Origin: Lachnospiraceae bacterium 10-1
Lineage (GTDB): Bacteria; Bacillota; Clostridia; Lachnospirales; Lachnospiraceae
Length of the DNA stretch: 64,000 bases
Assembly: GCA_000403495.2 (NCBI GenBank)
Contig: KE159799.1
Coordinates: 1,320,255 to 1,384,254, forward strand
Reading direction: 5' to 3'
Part shown: positions 37,649 to 45,420 of the stretch, piece by piece
How positions within the stretch are numbered: position 1 is the first letter of the stretch
Layout: each line of letters begins with the position of its first letter
The notes under the pieces: generated by a model
Told to the model about the DNA's origin: nothing
Databases searched by the model: none
What the model saw: the letters and a program-made list of their open reading frames with translations, nothing else
Program-made: the position numbers and the translations under genes

Positions 37649-37962
37649 TTGAAATATTAAATGAGATTGCCAACAGCACAACACTATTCATTGTGGGCGC
37701 ATGGTTTGGATTAGTAATTACAATCGTTCTAATCATATTGTTTTTCGTTAAATCTTCCCGTGATGAAAGAGGTCGGTCTATTATCGGCAAAGCAAGCATT
37801 ATTTCTACGATTGTATTTATCGTTCTTGTAAATTTTGTTTGTAAAATATTGGATAATATTGAAATTAACTACGTTACTATGGGCTTTTGTTTTCAATGGA
37901 TTTATGATATTGTCCTTGCCGTAGAGGTTATTGCAATTCTGATTTACAAAAGAATTGAATAG
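37645..37962 (+). CDS. Four-helix membrane protein coupled to the XRE regulator
   Basis: ATG 37645 overlaps the regulator stop. The 105 residues hold about four hydrophobic segments (TLFIVGAWFGLVITIVLIILF, ISTIVFIVLVNFVCKIL, WIYDIVLAVEVIAILIY). The XRE-plus-small-membrane-protein pair is common in Firmicutes (DUF2178-like). Function unknown. A terminator follows. Confidence 0.75.
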   Translation: MIEILNEIANSTTLFIVGAWFGLVITIVLIILFFVKSSRDERGRSIIGKASIISTIVFIVLVNFVCKILDNIEINYVTMGFCFQWIYDIVLAVEVIAILIYKRIE

Positions 37963-37974
37963 ACGATAACCGAA

Positions 37975-38014
37975 AAATTCAGCGGTTGCTTTCAAAATGC
38001 CGCTGAATTTTTTT
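37975..38014 (+). terminator. Terminator of the XRE/membrane protein pair
   Basis: AAATTCAGCGG (37975-37985) pairs with CCGCTGAATTT (38000-38010), then TTTT. Confidence 0.85.
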
Positions 38015-38106
38015 GTTTTATAATGTATGAAATACTTTACTTTGAGCAAGAAATATGATATGATAGCGTTGGTCGGAAAGACTGAAGAAATTATGGAGGT
38101 AATGAT

Positions 38107-38397
38107 ATGATTGAAACGATTATCGAGATACTTATCATTGCAGGAACATTAGTCTGTGCCAGCCTGCAAATGAGAAAGGACGCACTGAAAGCCAGACGAG
38201 TGTACGCCATAGCGTTTGTTTTAATGATTGCCGTCTGCATTGCTTTTGGCATTGCACAGGGCGCAGTTGCCGCAGGAATATTCTATACTACATTGTCCTT
38301 TTCTCCTATTGAGGTATTATCTCTCCTTGCAGTTATCTACTGGATTTCCTTAATAACCGAAAAAGGGAAAATGTTCAACAAGGTAATCGGAGAATGA
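38107..38397 (+). CDS. Membrane protein, 96 aa
   Basis: GGAGG lies seven bases before the ATG. The product has three membrane segments: IIEILIIAGTLVCASLQM, AIAFVLMIAVCIAFGIAQGAV and LSLLAVIYWISLI. No family is recognised. It is a further cargo gene between the XRE pair and the deleted conjugation genes. A VSP-like role is not supported. From 38400 to 38578 nothing codes. Confidence 0.65.
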   Translation: MIETIIEILIIAGTLVCASLQMRKDALKARRVYAIAFVLMIAVCIAFGIAQGAVAAGIFYTTLSFSPIEVLSLLAVIYWISLITEKGKMFNKVIGE

Positions 38398-38578
38398 AAT
38401 AGCAAAACCAGCCGAGCCAGTCAACGGCAAGATGAACGGGCTGCGCCCGCCGTTGACAGCCCCGACTGTTTTCGCTGATAGGCAGCTAAGGGGCGACAGC
38501 AAAAAGTGCTGCCGCCCTTTACTATCATAAAAATCAAATTTCAATCCACGCATTTGTAGAGGAAAGGGGGAAATTTCC

Positions 38579-38635
38579 ATGACCTGTACAGAAGAATACA
38601 AGGAGCCTATCGTTTACACATTCCATGCCTTTTGA
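38579..38635 (+). pseudogene. First 18 codons of a second element sigma-like gene, rest deleted
   Basis: MTCTEEYKEPIVYTFHAF parallels the start of the intact gene at 41247 (MPCTEAYREHIMYTF). After the TGA the sequence equals the region after the helix-turn-helix gene of the intact copy (AACTGAATAACCGCCGC, terminator near 38670-38705). A deletion has thus removed the rest of the sigma gene and the next gene. Confidence 0.8.
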
Positions 38636-38668
38636 CAACTGAATAACCGCCGCCAGAGGACGGCACAC

Positions 38669-38706
38669 CGAGCAGGAAATCAGCAACAAGGTTTCCTGCT
38701 TTTTTT
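38669..38706 (+). terminator. Terminator, relic copy
   Basis: GCAGGAAA and TTTCCTGC form a stem followed by seven T; the homologous terminator of the intact copy is at 41930-41960. Confidence 0.75.
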
Positions 38707-39232
38707 GCGCTTTGCGGTTGCCGGAATCGCCCTCTTTGCATTACTTATGCAGAGCCAGTCACAGCTAAAAGCAATCTACAAGGACAACGCCGATACCATA
38801 GTCGGCAACTGCGACACCACGCTTTTCTTGGGCGGCAAGGAAAAAACGACGCTCAAAGAAATATCGGAGATTTTAGGCAAGGAAACGATAGACAGCTTCA
38901 ACACTTCCGAAACCAGAGGGCGGGAGCTTTCGCATGGGCTGAACTATCAGAAATTGGGAAAGCAGCTTATGACGGAAGATGAAATCGCAGTCATGGACGG
39001 GGGGAAATGTATCTTGCAGCTACGCGGAGTGCGCCCGTTCTTTTCGGACAAATTCGACATAACGAAGCACCCGAAATATAAGTACCTGTCCGACGCAGAC
39101 CCAAAGAACGCCTTTGACATGGAAAAGCACCTTAAACGCCGCCCCGCCATTGTCAAGCCCGACGAGGTTTTTGACTATTACGAGATTGACGCAGCAGACT
39201 TACAGGAGGACGCAGACCATGAGGAAACGTAG
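38705..39232 (+). pseudogene. VirD4/TcpA-like coupling protein, C-terminal fragment
   Basis: About 165 residues from QSQSQLKAIYKDNADTIVGN onward match the C-terminal third of conjugative coupling ATPases (DTTLFLGGKEKTTLKEISEILGKETID, then FFSDKFDITKHPKYKYL). The N-terminal membrane helices and Walker motifs are missing, since the preceding terminator region joins directly at about 38710. A TTG at 38705 keeps it open, but it cannot be a working ATPase. Confidence 0.85.
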
Positions 39233-39389
39233 CGCAGAGGAAAAACAAAAGCAGTTTGAACGGTTTTTAATGAATGTTGCGGAAGCCGCCGACGCTGCAT
39301 TATGGGAGTATTGGCGGGAAAAGGAAGCGGAACACCGCTGTTTTGCAACGGAGTATGTCACGCGCCGGGGGCTTATCCCGCAACAGTGA
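39219..39389 (+). CDS. Small element-conserved protein, 56 aa
   Basis: ATG 39219 overlaps the stop of the VirD4 fragment, the usual arrangement in this element family. The soluble, charged product (MRKRSAEEKQKQFERFLMNV, then AADAALWEYWREKEAEHRCF) has no recognised domain. It survives intact though its partner is truncated. Confidence 0.6.
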   Translation: MRKRSAEEKQKQFERFLMNVAEAADAALWEYWREKEAEHRCFATEYVTRRGLIPQQ

Positions 39390-39466
39390 CAGCATGGCAG
39401 ACCGCCGGGGGACAGGGGAAGCTACACTTCCCCTACGCTGCCTTGCGGCAGCTACCCCTTTGTGAA

Positions 39467-39515
39467 CTTGCGGGAAGCGAACACCTTGCTATGCAAGCTA
39501 TTCACTTCCCGCAAG
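39467..39515. repeat. 11-bp inverted repeat in the VirD4-Maff2 spacer
   Basis: CTTGCGGGAAG (39467-39477) and CTTCCCGCAAG (39505-39515) are perfectly inverted. The 39390-39799 spacer also holds a possible short frame starting at ATG 39563 after AAAGGAGG, which I cannot support as a protein. Confidence 0.6.
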
Positions 39516-39698
39516 TCTGAATAATACCCGTCCGGCAGCACAGCGGGACACCGAAAGGAGGAATGGAAGCAATCACATATATCAATATCGGCTACATGAT
39601 ACGCGCCCCTACTTTCCGGCGCAGTACACAGCGGCAGGAGCCGCACCCCTTACAACTGAATACCGCCGCGCCGCAGAACTTACGCAGCGCGGGGACAG

Positions 39699-39726
39699 CC
39701 GCCTTTACCAGAGGGCGGTTTTTTTT
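39699..39726 (+). terminator. Terminator before the Maff2 fragment
   Basis: CCGCC (39699-39703) pairs with GGCGG (39714-39718) and eight T follow. Confidence 0.7.
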
Positions 39727-39799
39727 GTGCGGCGGCATACGCTGACCGCCTTTTGTCCGCTTGCCGGACAGCCGCAGACGCGGCAGAAAGGATATATTT

Positions 39800-39940
39800 A
39801 TGGCATTTTTCAATAGCGCAGTAGACGTTTTGCAGACCCTTGTTGTAGCACTTGGAGCCGGGCTTGGTATCTGGGGCGTAATCAATCTGATGGAGGGCTA
39901 CGGCAACGACAATCCGGGCGCGAATGCTCATGTACGGTAA
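39800..39940 (+). pseudogene. Maff2-family small membrane protein, truncated at an element junction
   Basis: ATG 39800 starts MAFFNSAVDVLQTLVVALGA, then GLGIWGVINLMEGYGNDNPG, the N-terminal two thirds of Maff2, a conjugation-associated small membrane protein normally of 60-70 residues. After GAN the frame enters AHVR and stops. The joining bases AATGCTCATGTACGGTAAAG are a copy of the element's left end at 35209. Another element has therefore inserted here. Confidence 0.8.
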
Positions 39941-39991
39941 AGAAGCAAGTAACCGAAAACAAGAGATAGACAGCCAGCACCACACTATTCC
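39925..39991 (+). repeat. Internal copy of the element left end
   Basis: TGCTCATGTACGGTAAAGAAGCAAG followed by GACAGCCAGCACCACACTAT and TCCG parallels 35211-35275 (TGCTCATGTGCGGTAAAGTA then GGCAGCCGCCCGCTATTCCG). It marks the left end of a nested second element. Confidence 0.7.
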
Positions 39992-40026
39992 GAACCAAAG
40001 AAACCAAAGACCAAAAGATAAGCACC

Positions 40027-40166
40027 GTGGAAATGTGTATAACTTGCTATTCCGTCATGGAAAAGTCCGTTCACAGAACATGGAAAAGCTAAAGTGCAGC
40101 TTTCCCACATTCTGCAAACAGACTTTCCCACAACTCCATAAGACAGCAAGTTATGCACATTCCCAC
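40027..40166. repeat. Long imperfect inverted repeat with opposed DnaA-box-like sites
   Basis: The arms 40027-40090 and 40098-40166 face each other across a seven-base loop. Each outer half carries a TTATNCACA-type box (TGTGTATAA at 40034-40042, reverse; TTATGCACA at 40151-40159). Each arm also has two GTGGGAAAG-like repeats. No gene lies here. It resembles a replication or transfer origin, or a regulatory RNA; which is undecided. Confidence 0.6.
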
Positions 40167-40237
40167 AGTGCCTACGTCGGCGAAATCCTACGCATTACTT
40201 ATAACATGTATAATCTTAATTTTTTTCAGATATACCA

Positions 40238-40290
40238 TTGACATTAGATATACTGTGTGGTACGATATATAGCAAGGAGGTACAGTATAT
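40238..40290 (+). promoter_or_regulatory. Promoter and inverted-repeat operator of the PadR gene
   Basis: TTGACA (40238-40243), 17 bases, and TACGAT (40261-40266). ATATACTGT (40248-40256) and ACAGTATAT (40282-40290) form a perfect inverted repeat around the -10 and ribosome site, a plausible autoregulatory PadR site. Confidence 0.65.
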
Positions 40291-40621
40291 GAATATTGAT
40301 GATTGGAAATCCCAAATCAAACGTGGGACACTTGATTTTTGTATTCTGTTAATGATAAGGCAGCGACCATCTTATGGATATGAAATTATCAGCACATTAG
40401 AAAAATATCCTATTTTAGCTGCAAAAGAGAATACAATTTATCCGCTACTCAGACGGCTAATGAAAGAAGAATATGTTTCGTCCTCATGGCAGGAAAGTGC
40501 CGAGGGTTTGCCGCCGAGAAAATATTATTCCATTACAGACAAAGGGCTTGAATATATTTCTGCTATGTCTCAAGAATGGAATAACTTGTTAAATGCAATC
40601 AATGAAATTAAAGGAGAATAA
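40289..40621 (+). CDS. PadR-family transcriptional regulator
   Basis: AAGGAGG precedes ATG 40289. The 110-residue protein has the PadR winged helix (LDFCILLMIRQRPSYGYEIISTL, then NTIYPLLRRLMKEEYVSSSW and PPRKYYSITDKG). Such regulators often repress an adjacent DUF1700 membrane protein gene, as here, where the next start follows within five bases of the stop. Confidence 0.92.
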   Translation: MNIDDWKSQIKRGTLDFCILLMIRQRPSYGYEIISTLEKYPILAAKENTIYPLLRRLMKEEYVSSSWQESAEGLPPRKYYSITDKGLEYISAMSQEWNNLLNAINEIKGE

Positions 40622-40625
40622 GACT

Positions 40626-41183
40626 ATGGAAAAAATTTTAAATGACTATCTTGAAAAAATTGAAAAGTATCTGAAACCTTTGCCAATATCCGAACGTGTT
40701 GATATTGTGAAAGAAATCAAAAGTGAAATCCTTGAATTGCAAGGCGATGGAAAAACCGCAGAACAAATTACTGAACGGCTGGGCAATCCCAAAGAGTTGG
40801 CAAAAGCGTATCTGGGGGATTTGATTGCAAAAAGCAATTCTTTTAGTTGGAATAGAGTCCTTGCTATTTGCGCCTATTATAGTATTGCAAGTCTTTCCGG
40901 CTTGATTGTAATTCCAGTTCTTGCGATTTGCAGCCCTGTGTTCATCATTTGTGCAATAGCTACTCCTATTATGGGTTCTGTCAAATTGATTGATTCACTA
41001 CTGAATTTAGGTATTCCCTATGCCAACTATATCGGTATTTCCGGGATTGAAAATCCGGTAGCTGTCTTTATCATCAGTATTGTCATGGGAGTAGTTCTGT
41101 ATCTTATTGGGCGTGGGTGCTGGAAACTGTTAGTCTATTATATCAAAGGTGTCAGCAAAGCTAAACAGCATTTGGAAATCTAA
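40626..41183 (+). CDS. DUF1700/HAAS-domain membrane protein
   Basis: The N-terminal HAAS signalling domain (NDYLEKIEKYLKPLPISERVDIVKEIKSEI, ITERLGNPKELAKAYLGD) is followed by three or four membrane segments (about 75-170). PadR-HAAS pairs are widespread in Firmicutes, coupling a membrane protein to a repressor. It is cargo of the inner element. The 185 residues look complete. Confidence 0.88.
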   Translation: MEKILNDYLEKIEKYLKPLPISERVDIVKEIKSEILELQGDGKTAEQITERLGNPKELAKAYLGDLIAKSNSFSWNRVLAICAYYSIASLSGLIVIPVLAICSPVFIICAIATPIMGSVKLIDSLLNLGIPYANYIGISGIENPVAVFIISIVMGVVLYLIGRGCWKLLVYYIKGVSKAKQHLEI

Positions 41184-41246
41184 GCAATATTGAATAGCAA
41201 CTATAAACCATGCAACGCCCCATGTGGGAGAAAGGGGGAATTATTT

Positions 41247-41705
41247 ATGCCTTGCACAGAAGCATATAGGGAACATATCATGTATACGTTCAACGGTTTT
41301 TGCAAGACCGTTATACGCTTTGCGGCACTCAACGCATGGCGTGACAGGAGCAGACGGCGGCAAAAAGAAATATCCCTTGAATACCTCACAGAAGAAAAAT
41401 TTTACCCTTTAGGCACAACAGACAAATATTTTGAAGCACCTTATGAAGAATACCACATAACGATATGCGGTCAGACAATTATCCTCACCAATGGGGAGCT
41501 TGCCGCCGCCCTGTTATCTCTGCCGGAGAGAAACCGGGAAATCATATTCTTTTACTTTTTCGGAGATTACACACAACAGGAAATCGGGGAAATGTACGGA
41601 CGCTGCCGGAGTACGACCGGGTATCAAATCCGCAGGACGTTAAAACTCCTGCAAAGGAAAATGGAGGTGCTTTCACATGGGGAATCCGAACCTTTTGCCC
41701 TATGA
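41247..41705 (+). CDS. Element-encoded sigma-70-like regulator
   Basis: AGAAAGGGGGAA precedes ATG 41247. The protein (152 residues) has a C-terminal sigma region 4-like helix-turn-helix (ALLSLPERNREIIFFYFFGDYTQQEIGEMYGRCRSTTGYQIRRTL). An N-terminal part (MPCTEAYREHIMYTFNGFCK) is typical of conjugative element sigma-like proteins related to Tn916 Orf7. It overlaps the next gene by 29 bases. A deleted twin occurs at 38579. Confidence 0.85.
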   Translation: MPCTEAYREHIMYTFNGFCKTVIRFAALNAWRDRSRRRQKEISLEYLTEEKFYPLGTTDKYFEAPYEEYHITICGQTIILTNGELAAALLSLPERNREIIFFYFFGDYTQQEIGEMYGRCRSTTGYQIRRTLKLLQRKMEVLSHGESEPFAL

Positions 41706-41901
41706 AACGATTGTCCGGGCGACCAGCGGCGAGCCGGAAGCCGTGGACGAGGTTTTAAGGCATTACAGCAAGCGTATCCGAATCGCTGCCATTGAAAACG
41801 GGCATATCGACAGGGATACCGAGGACAGCATAAAACAGCGGCTTGTCGCTGCCCTGTTCAAGTTCCGTTTTGATGAACAGACATACCGAAAAACTGAATA
41901 A
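41677..41901 (+). CDS. Helix-turn-helix domain protein of conjugative elements (Tn916 Orf8-like)
   Basis: The 74 residues PYETIVRATSGEPEAVDEVL, then HYSKRIRIAAIENG, represent the short helix-turn-helix family found next to the sigma-like gene in many Firmicute elements. It overlaps the sigma-like gene and is followed by a terminator. It probably regulates transfer or excision. Confidence 0.85.
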   Translation: MGNPNLLPYETIVRATSGEPEAVDEVLRHYSKRIRIAAIENGHIDRDTEDSIKQRLVAALFKFRFDEQTYRKTE

Positions 41902-41929
41902 CCGCCGCTACATAAAACGGCACACCAAG

Positions 41930-41960
41930 ACAGGAAATCAAAAAAGGTTTCCTGTTTTTT
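41930..41960 (+). terminator. Terminator after the regulatory pair
   Basis: ACAGGAAA (41930-41937) pairs with TTTCCTGT (41948-41955), followed by T residues. Confidence 0.8.
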
Positions 41961-42289
41961 GCGCCCATTTTTGGCATTTTCAGAAATCGCCAGTATTATG
42001 CCGTGCAAAGGGGGATAAAAAGAAATTTCTCAAAATTCCCGCCTATTCCGGCTTGTGCGGTTTTGTAAGGAATAGAGGAAAATTTCCGTAAATCTCCGTC
42101 ATTTTTGCTTTACATGGTGTTGTAGGTAGTAGGGGGAGAAATATCGCCGCAGCTTTGGCGAAATTCCCGCTTGCGGCACTAAAGGTATTGACGGAAGCCC
42201 ACACAGAGGAAGCCGCCACTTTTTAAGAGCAAGATTCTACCACAGTACCAAATTTCGCTAATCGCTCATTTTGTCCTGCGGGAATCTTG

Positions 42290-42307
42290 TTGGGGTTGCC
42301 ACCCCAA
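42290..42307. other. Candidate oriT hairpin upstream of mobC
   Basis: TTGGGGT-TGCC-ACCCCAA is a perfect 7-bp hairpin 63 bases before mobC, in a 42100-42369 stretch without genes. Transfer origins usually lie just upstream of the mobC/relaxase operon and contain such a repeat next to the nick site; the nick cannot be placed. Confidence 0.35.
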
Positions 42308-42369
42308 GCCCGCCTTTTTGCGGCTTGCGCCGCTTGAAAAAATCCACCCACGAAAGGAGGTTTACAGCC

Positions 42370-42765
42370 ATGAAAAAATACAACACGCCCCACCGCCGCC
42401 GGGTAATCAAGACACGCTTGACCGAGGAAGAATACGCCGAGTTTTCCGAGCGTGTCACCCTCTGCAAAATGAGCCAAGCCGAGTTTATCCGGCAAGCCCT
42501 CATTAAGTCAAGCATACGCCCGGTTATCACCGTTTCCACGGTCAATGATGAATTGCTTTCTGCCGTTGGGAAGCTAACAGCCGAATACGGAAAAATCGGC
42601 GGCAACTTGAACCAGATAGCCCGCTGTCTGAACGAGTACGGCGCACCTTATAACGCCCTCTCCCAAGAAGTGCGAGCCGCCACAGCGGAACTTGCCGCCT
42701 TGAAGTTTGAAGTCTTGCAGAAAGTAGGTGAAGCCGTTGGCAACGTTCAAACATATCAGCTCTAA
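42370..42765 (+). CDS. mobC: MobC-like relaxosome protein
   Basis: GAAAGGAGG precedes ATG 42370. A ribbon-helix-helix-like start (RRRVIKTRLTEEEYAEFSERVTLCKMSQAEFIRQAL) and the C-terminal IGGNLNQIARCLNEYG identify a MobC/relaxosome accessory protein that helps the relaxase open oriT. It overlaps the relaxase gene by 38 bases. The length of 131 residues is normal. Confidence 0.9.
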   Translation: MKKYNTPHRRRVIKTRLTEEEYAEFSERVTLCKMSQAEFIRQALIKSSIRPVITVSTVNDELLSAVGKLTAEYGKIGGNLNQIARCLNEYGAPYNALSQEVRAATAELAALKFEVLQKVGEAVGNVQTYQL

Positions 42766-44368
42766 AAATGCCGACTATGGAGCTGCCGAGCAGTACCTAA
42801 CTTTTGAGCATGACGAGTTTACCATGAAGCCTACACTGGACGAAAACGGGCGGCTTGTTCTCCGTGATGATTACCGCATTTCCTCTCTGAATTGCGGCGG
42901 GGAAGATTTCGCCATAGCGTGTATGCGCTCCAATCTGAAATACGGCAAGAACCAAAAGCGGGAGGACGTAAAGAGCCACCACTATATCATCAGCTTTGAC
43001 CCCCGTGACGCTGCCGACAATGGGCTATCCGTAGACCGGGCGCAACAGTTGGGCGAGCAGTTCTGTAAAGAGCATTTCCCCGGACACCAAGCCCTTGTAT
43101 GCACCCACCCGGACGGGCATAACCACAGCGGCAACATCCATGTGCATATCGTAATCAATTCTTTGCGGATTGCGGAAGTGCCGCTGCTTCCCTACATGGA
43201 AAGACCAGCGGACACAAGGGAGGGCTGCAAGCACCGCTGTACGGACGCAGCTATGGAGTATTTCAAAGCGGAAGTCATGGAGATGTGCCACCGGGAAAAC
43301 CTCTATCAGATTGATTTATTGCATGGGAGCAAGAACCGTGTCACCGAGCGTGAGTATTGGGCGAAACGGAAAGGACAAGCCGCACTGGATAAAGAGAACG
43401 CTTCCCTTGCCGCCACAGGAGAGCCGCCCAGACAGACCAAGTTTGAAACCGACAAGGAGAAGTTACGACAAACAATCCGCACCGCCCTGTCCTCTGCCGT
43501 TTCCTTTGAGGACTTTTCCGGGAAACTGTTACAGCAAGGCGTGACCATCAAGGAAAGCCGGGGAAGATTGAGCTATCTCACCCCGGACAGGACAAAGCCA
43601 ATCACCGCCCGGAAATTAGGTGATGATTTTGACCGTGCCGCCATACTGGAAGCACTCACCATAAACACGCAGAACGCCGCCAGAGCCGCCGAAACACCCG
43701 CACCCAAAGAGGAATACCCCCGCAGCATAAAAGACCGCTTACAGCGCAATAAAGCCGCTATAAATGCCCCGAAGAATGACGGAGTACAGCGCATGGTAGA
43801 CATAGCCGCCAAGAGAGCCGAGGGCAAGGGGAAAGGCTACGAGAAGTGGGCGACTTTGCACAATCTGAAGCAAATGGCGGCGACCATGAGCGTATACGAG
43901 GAATCCGGCTTTTCTTCCCCGGAAGAACTGGAAGCCGCCCTTACCGCCGCCAGTGCGGGACTGAACAGCGTCCACGCCGAACTGAAAACCGTGGAAAGCA
44001 CTTTACGGGAGAAAAAAGACTTGCAGAAACAGCTATTAGCGTACATCAAGACCAAGCCCGCCCGTGACGGACTTAAAGCGCAGAAAACGGAGAAAGCCCG
44101 GAGAGCCTACCGTGAGCAGCATGAAAGCGAGTTTATCATTTCTGAATCTGCCGCCCGGTATTTCAAGGCACAGGGAATCTCCAAGCTGCCAGCGTCCAAG
44201 ACATTACAAGCGGAGATTGAGCAGCTTACACGGGAGAAGAACACGCTTTACAACGAATACCGGGAGAAGCGGGAAAAAACAAAGGAATTACAGACAATCA
44301 AGGGAAATATCGAGCAGATTTTGAGGGGCGCACCGAGCCAGCAGAAAAAGCATGAACAGGAGCGATAA
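42728..44368 (+). CDS. Relaxase (MobA/VirD2-type, Relaxase PF03432-like)
   Basis: It starts at GTG 42728 inside mobC (MKPLATFKHISSKNADYGAA). The N-terminal 300 residues form the relaxase: an N-terminal Tyr in NADYGAAEQYLTF, HHYIISFDPRD, and the metal site HNHSGNIHVHIVINS (three His). The C-terminal 200 residues are charged coiled coil (ELEAALTAASAGLNSVHAEL, LQAEIEQLTREKNTLYNEYREK). It nicks oriT and pilots the strand. It is full length and looks functional. Confidence 0.93.
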   Translation: MKPLATFKHISSKNADYGAAEQYLTFEHDEFTMKPTLDENGRLVLRDDYRISSLNCGGEDFAIACMRSNLKYGKNQKREDVKSHHYIISFDPRDAADNGLSVDRAQQLGEQFCKEHFPGHQALVCTHPDGHNHSGNIHVHIVINSLRIAEVPLLPYMERPADTREGCKHRCTDAAMEYFKAEVMEMCHRENLYQIDLLHGSKNRVTEREYWAKRKGQAALDKENASLAATGEPPRQTKFETDKEKLRQTIRTALSSAVSFEDFSGKLLQQGVTIKESRGRLSYLTPDRTKPITARKLGDDFDRAAILEALTINTQNAARAAETPAPKEEYPRSIKDRLQRNKAAINAPKNDGVQRMVDIAAKRAEGKGKGYEKWATLHNLKQMAATMSVYEESGFSSPEELEAALTAASAGLNSVHAELKTVESTLREKKDLQKQLLAYIKTKPARDGLKAQKTEKARRAYREQHESEFIISESAARYFKAQGISKLPASKTLQAEIEQLTREKNTLYNEYREKREKTKELQTIKGNIEQILRGAPSQQKKHEQER

Positions 44369-44393
44369 TAAAACAGCCACAGGAGGTAGCACA

Positions 44394-44915
44394 ATGAGAT
44401 TTACGAACAGCGAGCTTGAAATGATTTACCAGTACGCCGCACCCACCAAAGCGGAAACCATAGGCGGCATGAAAGAAACCGTACCCGTGATTAAAGACCT
44501 TTTGACAAGGGTAATCATGGAGAACGCAATAGAAAAGCTGCAAAAGATACCAGAGCCGGAGTGCAGCCAGTTCATAGCCGACAACAAAGCCCGTTTCCTT
44601 GCGGGGCATGAAAACTCTATCCGGCGGCGGCTTGCGGAAGCAAAGGCACAGACGAAACAGCCGATAATGCAGGGGCATGACTTGACGGGCATGGAGCGTT
44701 TTCTCCCCGAAACCCGCCACATGATTGTCCTTGACGTAAAGACCAGCGACAGCCCCGTGGGATTTCCGGGGGAACGCCACCGCTATTTCCTCTCTGATGA
44801 GGGCTATAAGAACGCAAGAGCCAGCGAGGGGCGGGGAGAAATCAAGATAAAGAGCCATGCCGCCGTAGCCGCCGGGAGGCTGTACCCGGACAGGAAGCCG
44901 GAAAGGGAGCGTTAA
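44394..44915 (+). CDS. Transposon-transfer-assisting-like protein with C-terminal extension
   Basis: AGGAGG precedes ATG 44394. The first 65 residues (MRFTNSELEMIYQYAAPTKA, VIKDLLTRVIMENAIEKLQKI) resemble the short TTRAP family of conjugative elements. The remaining 110 residues hold a second region (MERFLPETRHMIVLDVKTSD...HRYFLSDEGYKNARASE) that I do not recognise. Its position between relaxase and VLP genes is typical. Confidence 0.6.
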   Translation: MRFTNSELEMIYQYAAPTKAETIGGMKETVPVIKDLLTRVIMENAIEKLQKIPEPECSQFIADNKARFLAGHENSIRRRLAEAKAQTKQPIMQGHDLTGMERFLPETRHMIVLDVKTSDSPVGFPGERHRYFLSDEGYKNARASEGRGEIKIKSHAAVAAGRLYPDRKPERER

Positions 44916-44919
44916 AGGC

Positions 44920-45306
44920 ATGGGCGCAAAAACACCATACATGGACTACCGCCAGTACCGGGCGGCGTGTCGGCTTGTGCATGAGTGCTGCAACTACGAT
45001 AACGGCAACTGTATCTTGCTGGATAACGGCGAGCCTTGCGTATGTGTACAGAGTATCAGCTATTCCCTCTTGTGCCGCTGGTTCATTGCCGCCGTGCTGC
45101 CGCTGGACGGGAAACTGGAAGCCGCCCTGCTCCACCGGGCAGACAGGAAACGCTGTACCGAGTGCGGCGGGTATTTTCTCCCTAAGTCCAACCGGGGGAA
45201 ATACTGCCCGGATTGCGCCGGACGCATGAAAAGAATCAGAGCCACACAGCGCAAGCGGAAACAGAGGGATAAATGTCACGCTTTAGGATATTCCAAACCC
45301 CCGTAA
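44920..45306 (+). CDS. Cysteine-rich VLP domain protein
   Basis: The protein starts five bases after the previous stop. The 128 residues carry the family hallmark CRWFIAAVLPLDGKLEAALL (the VLP motif) between cysteine groups (CRLVHECCNYDNGNCILLDNGEPCVCVQ and CTECGGYFLPKSNRGKYCPDC), a zinc-binding arrangement. It is widespread in Tn1549/Tn4451-like elements; the function is unknown, perhaps DNA binding in replication or transfer. Confidence 0.9.
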   Translation: MGAKTPYMDYRQYRAACRLVHECCNYDNGNCILLDNGEPCVCVQSISYSLLCRWFIAAVLPLDGKLEAALLHRADRKRCTECGGYFLPKSNRGKYCPDCAGRMKRIRATQRKRKQRDKCHALGYSKPP

Positions 45307-45420
45307 ATCAAGGCTTTTTTGACCGCCCTCAACGGGTAGGCGGTACATTTATCCTTTACCCCCACAAAAGCCGCTTTAATTGCGTAACAGAAGCCACAGA
45401 ACAGACCAAAGGAGGAACGA

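Noticed and set aside
39563..39745. 60-codon frame with an AAAGGAGG site
   Set aside because: The reading frame runs through terminator hairpins and has a composition unlike known element proteins; only the ribosome site speaks for it.
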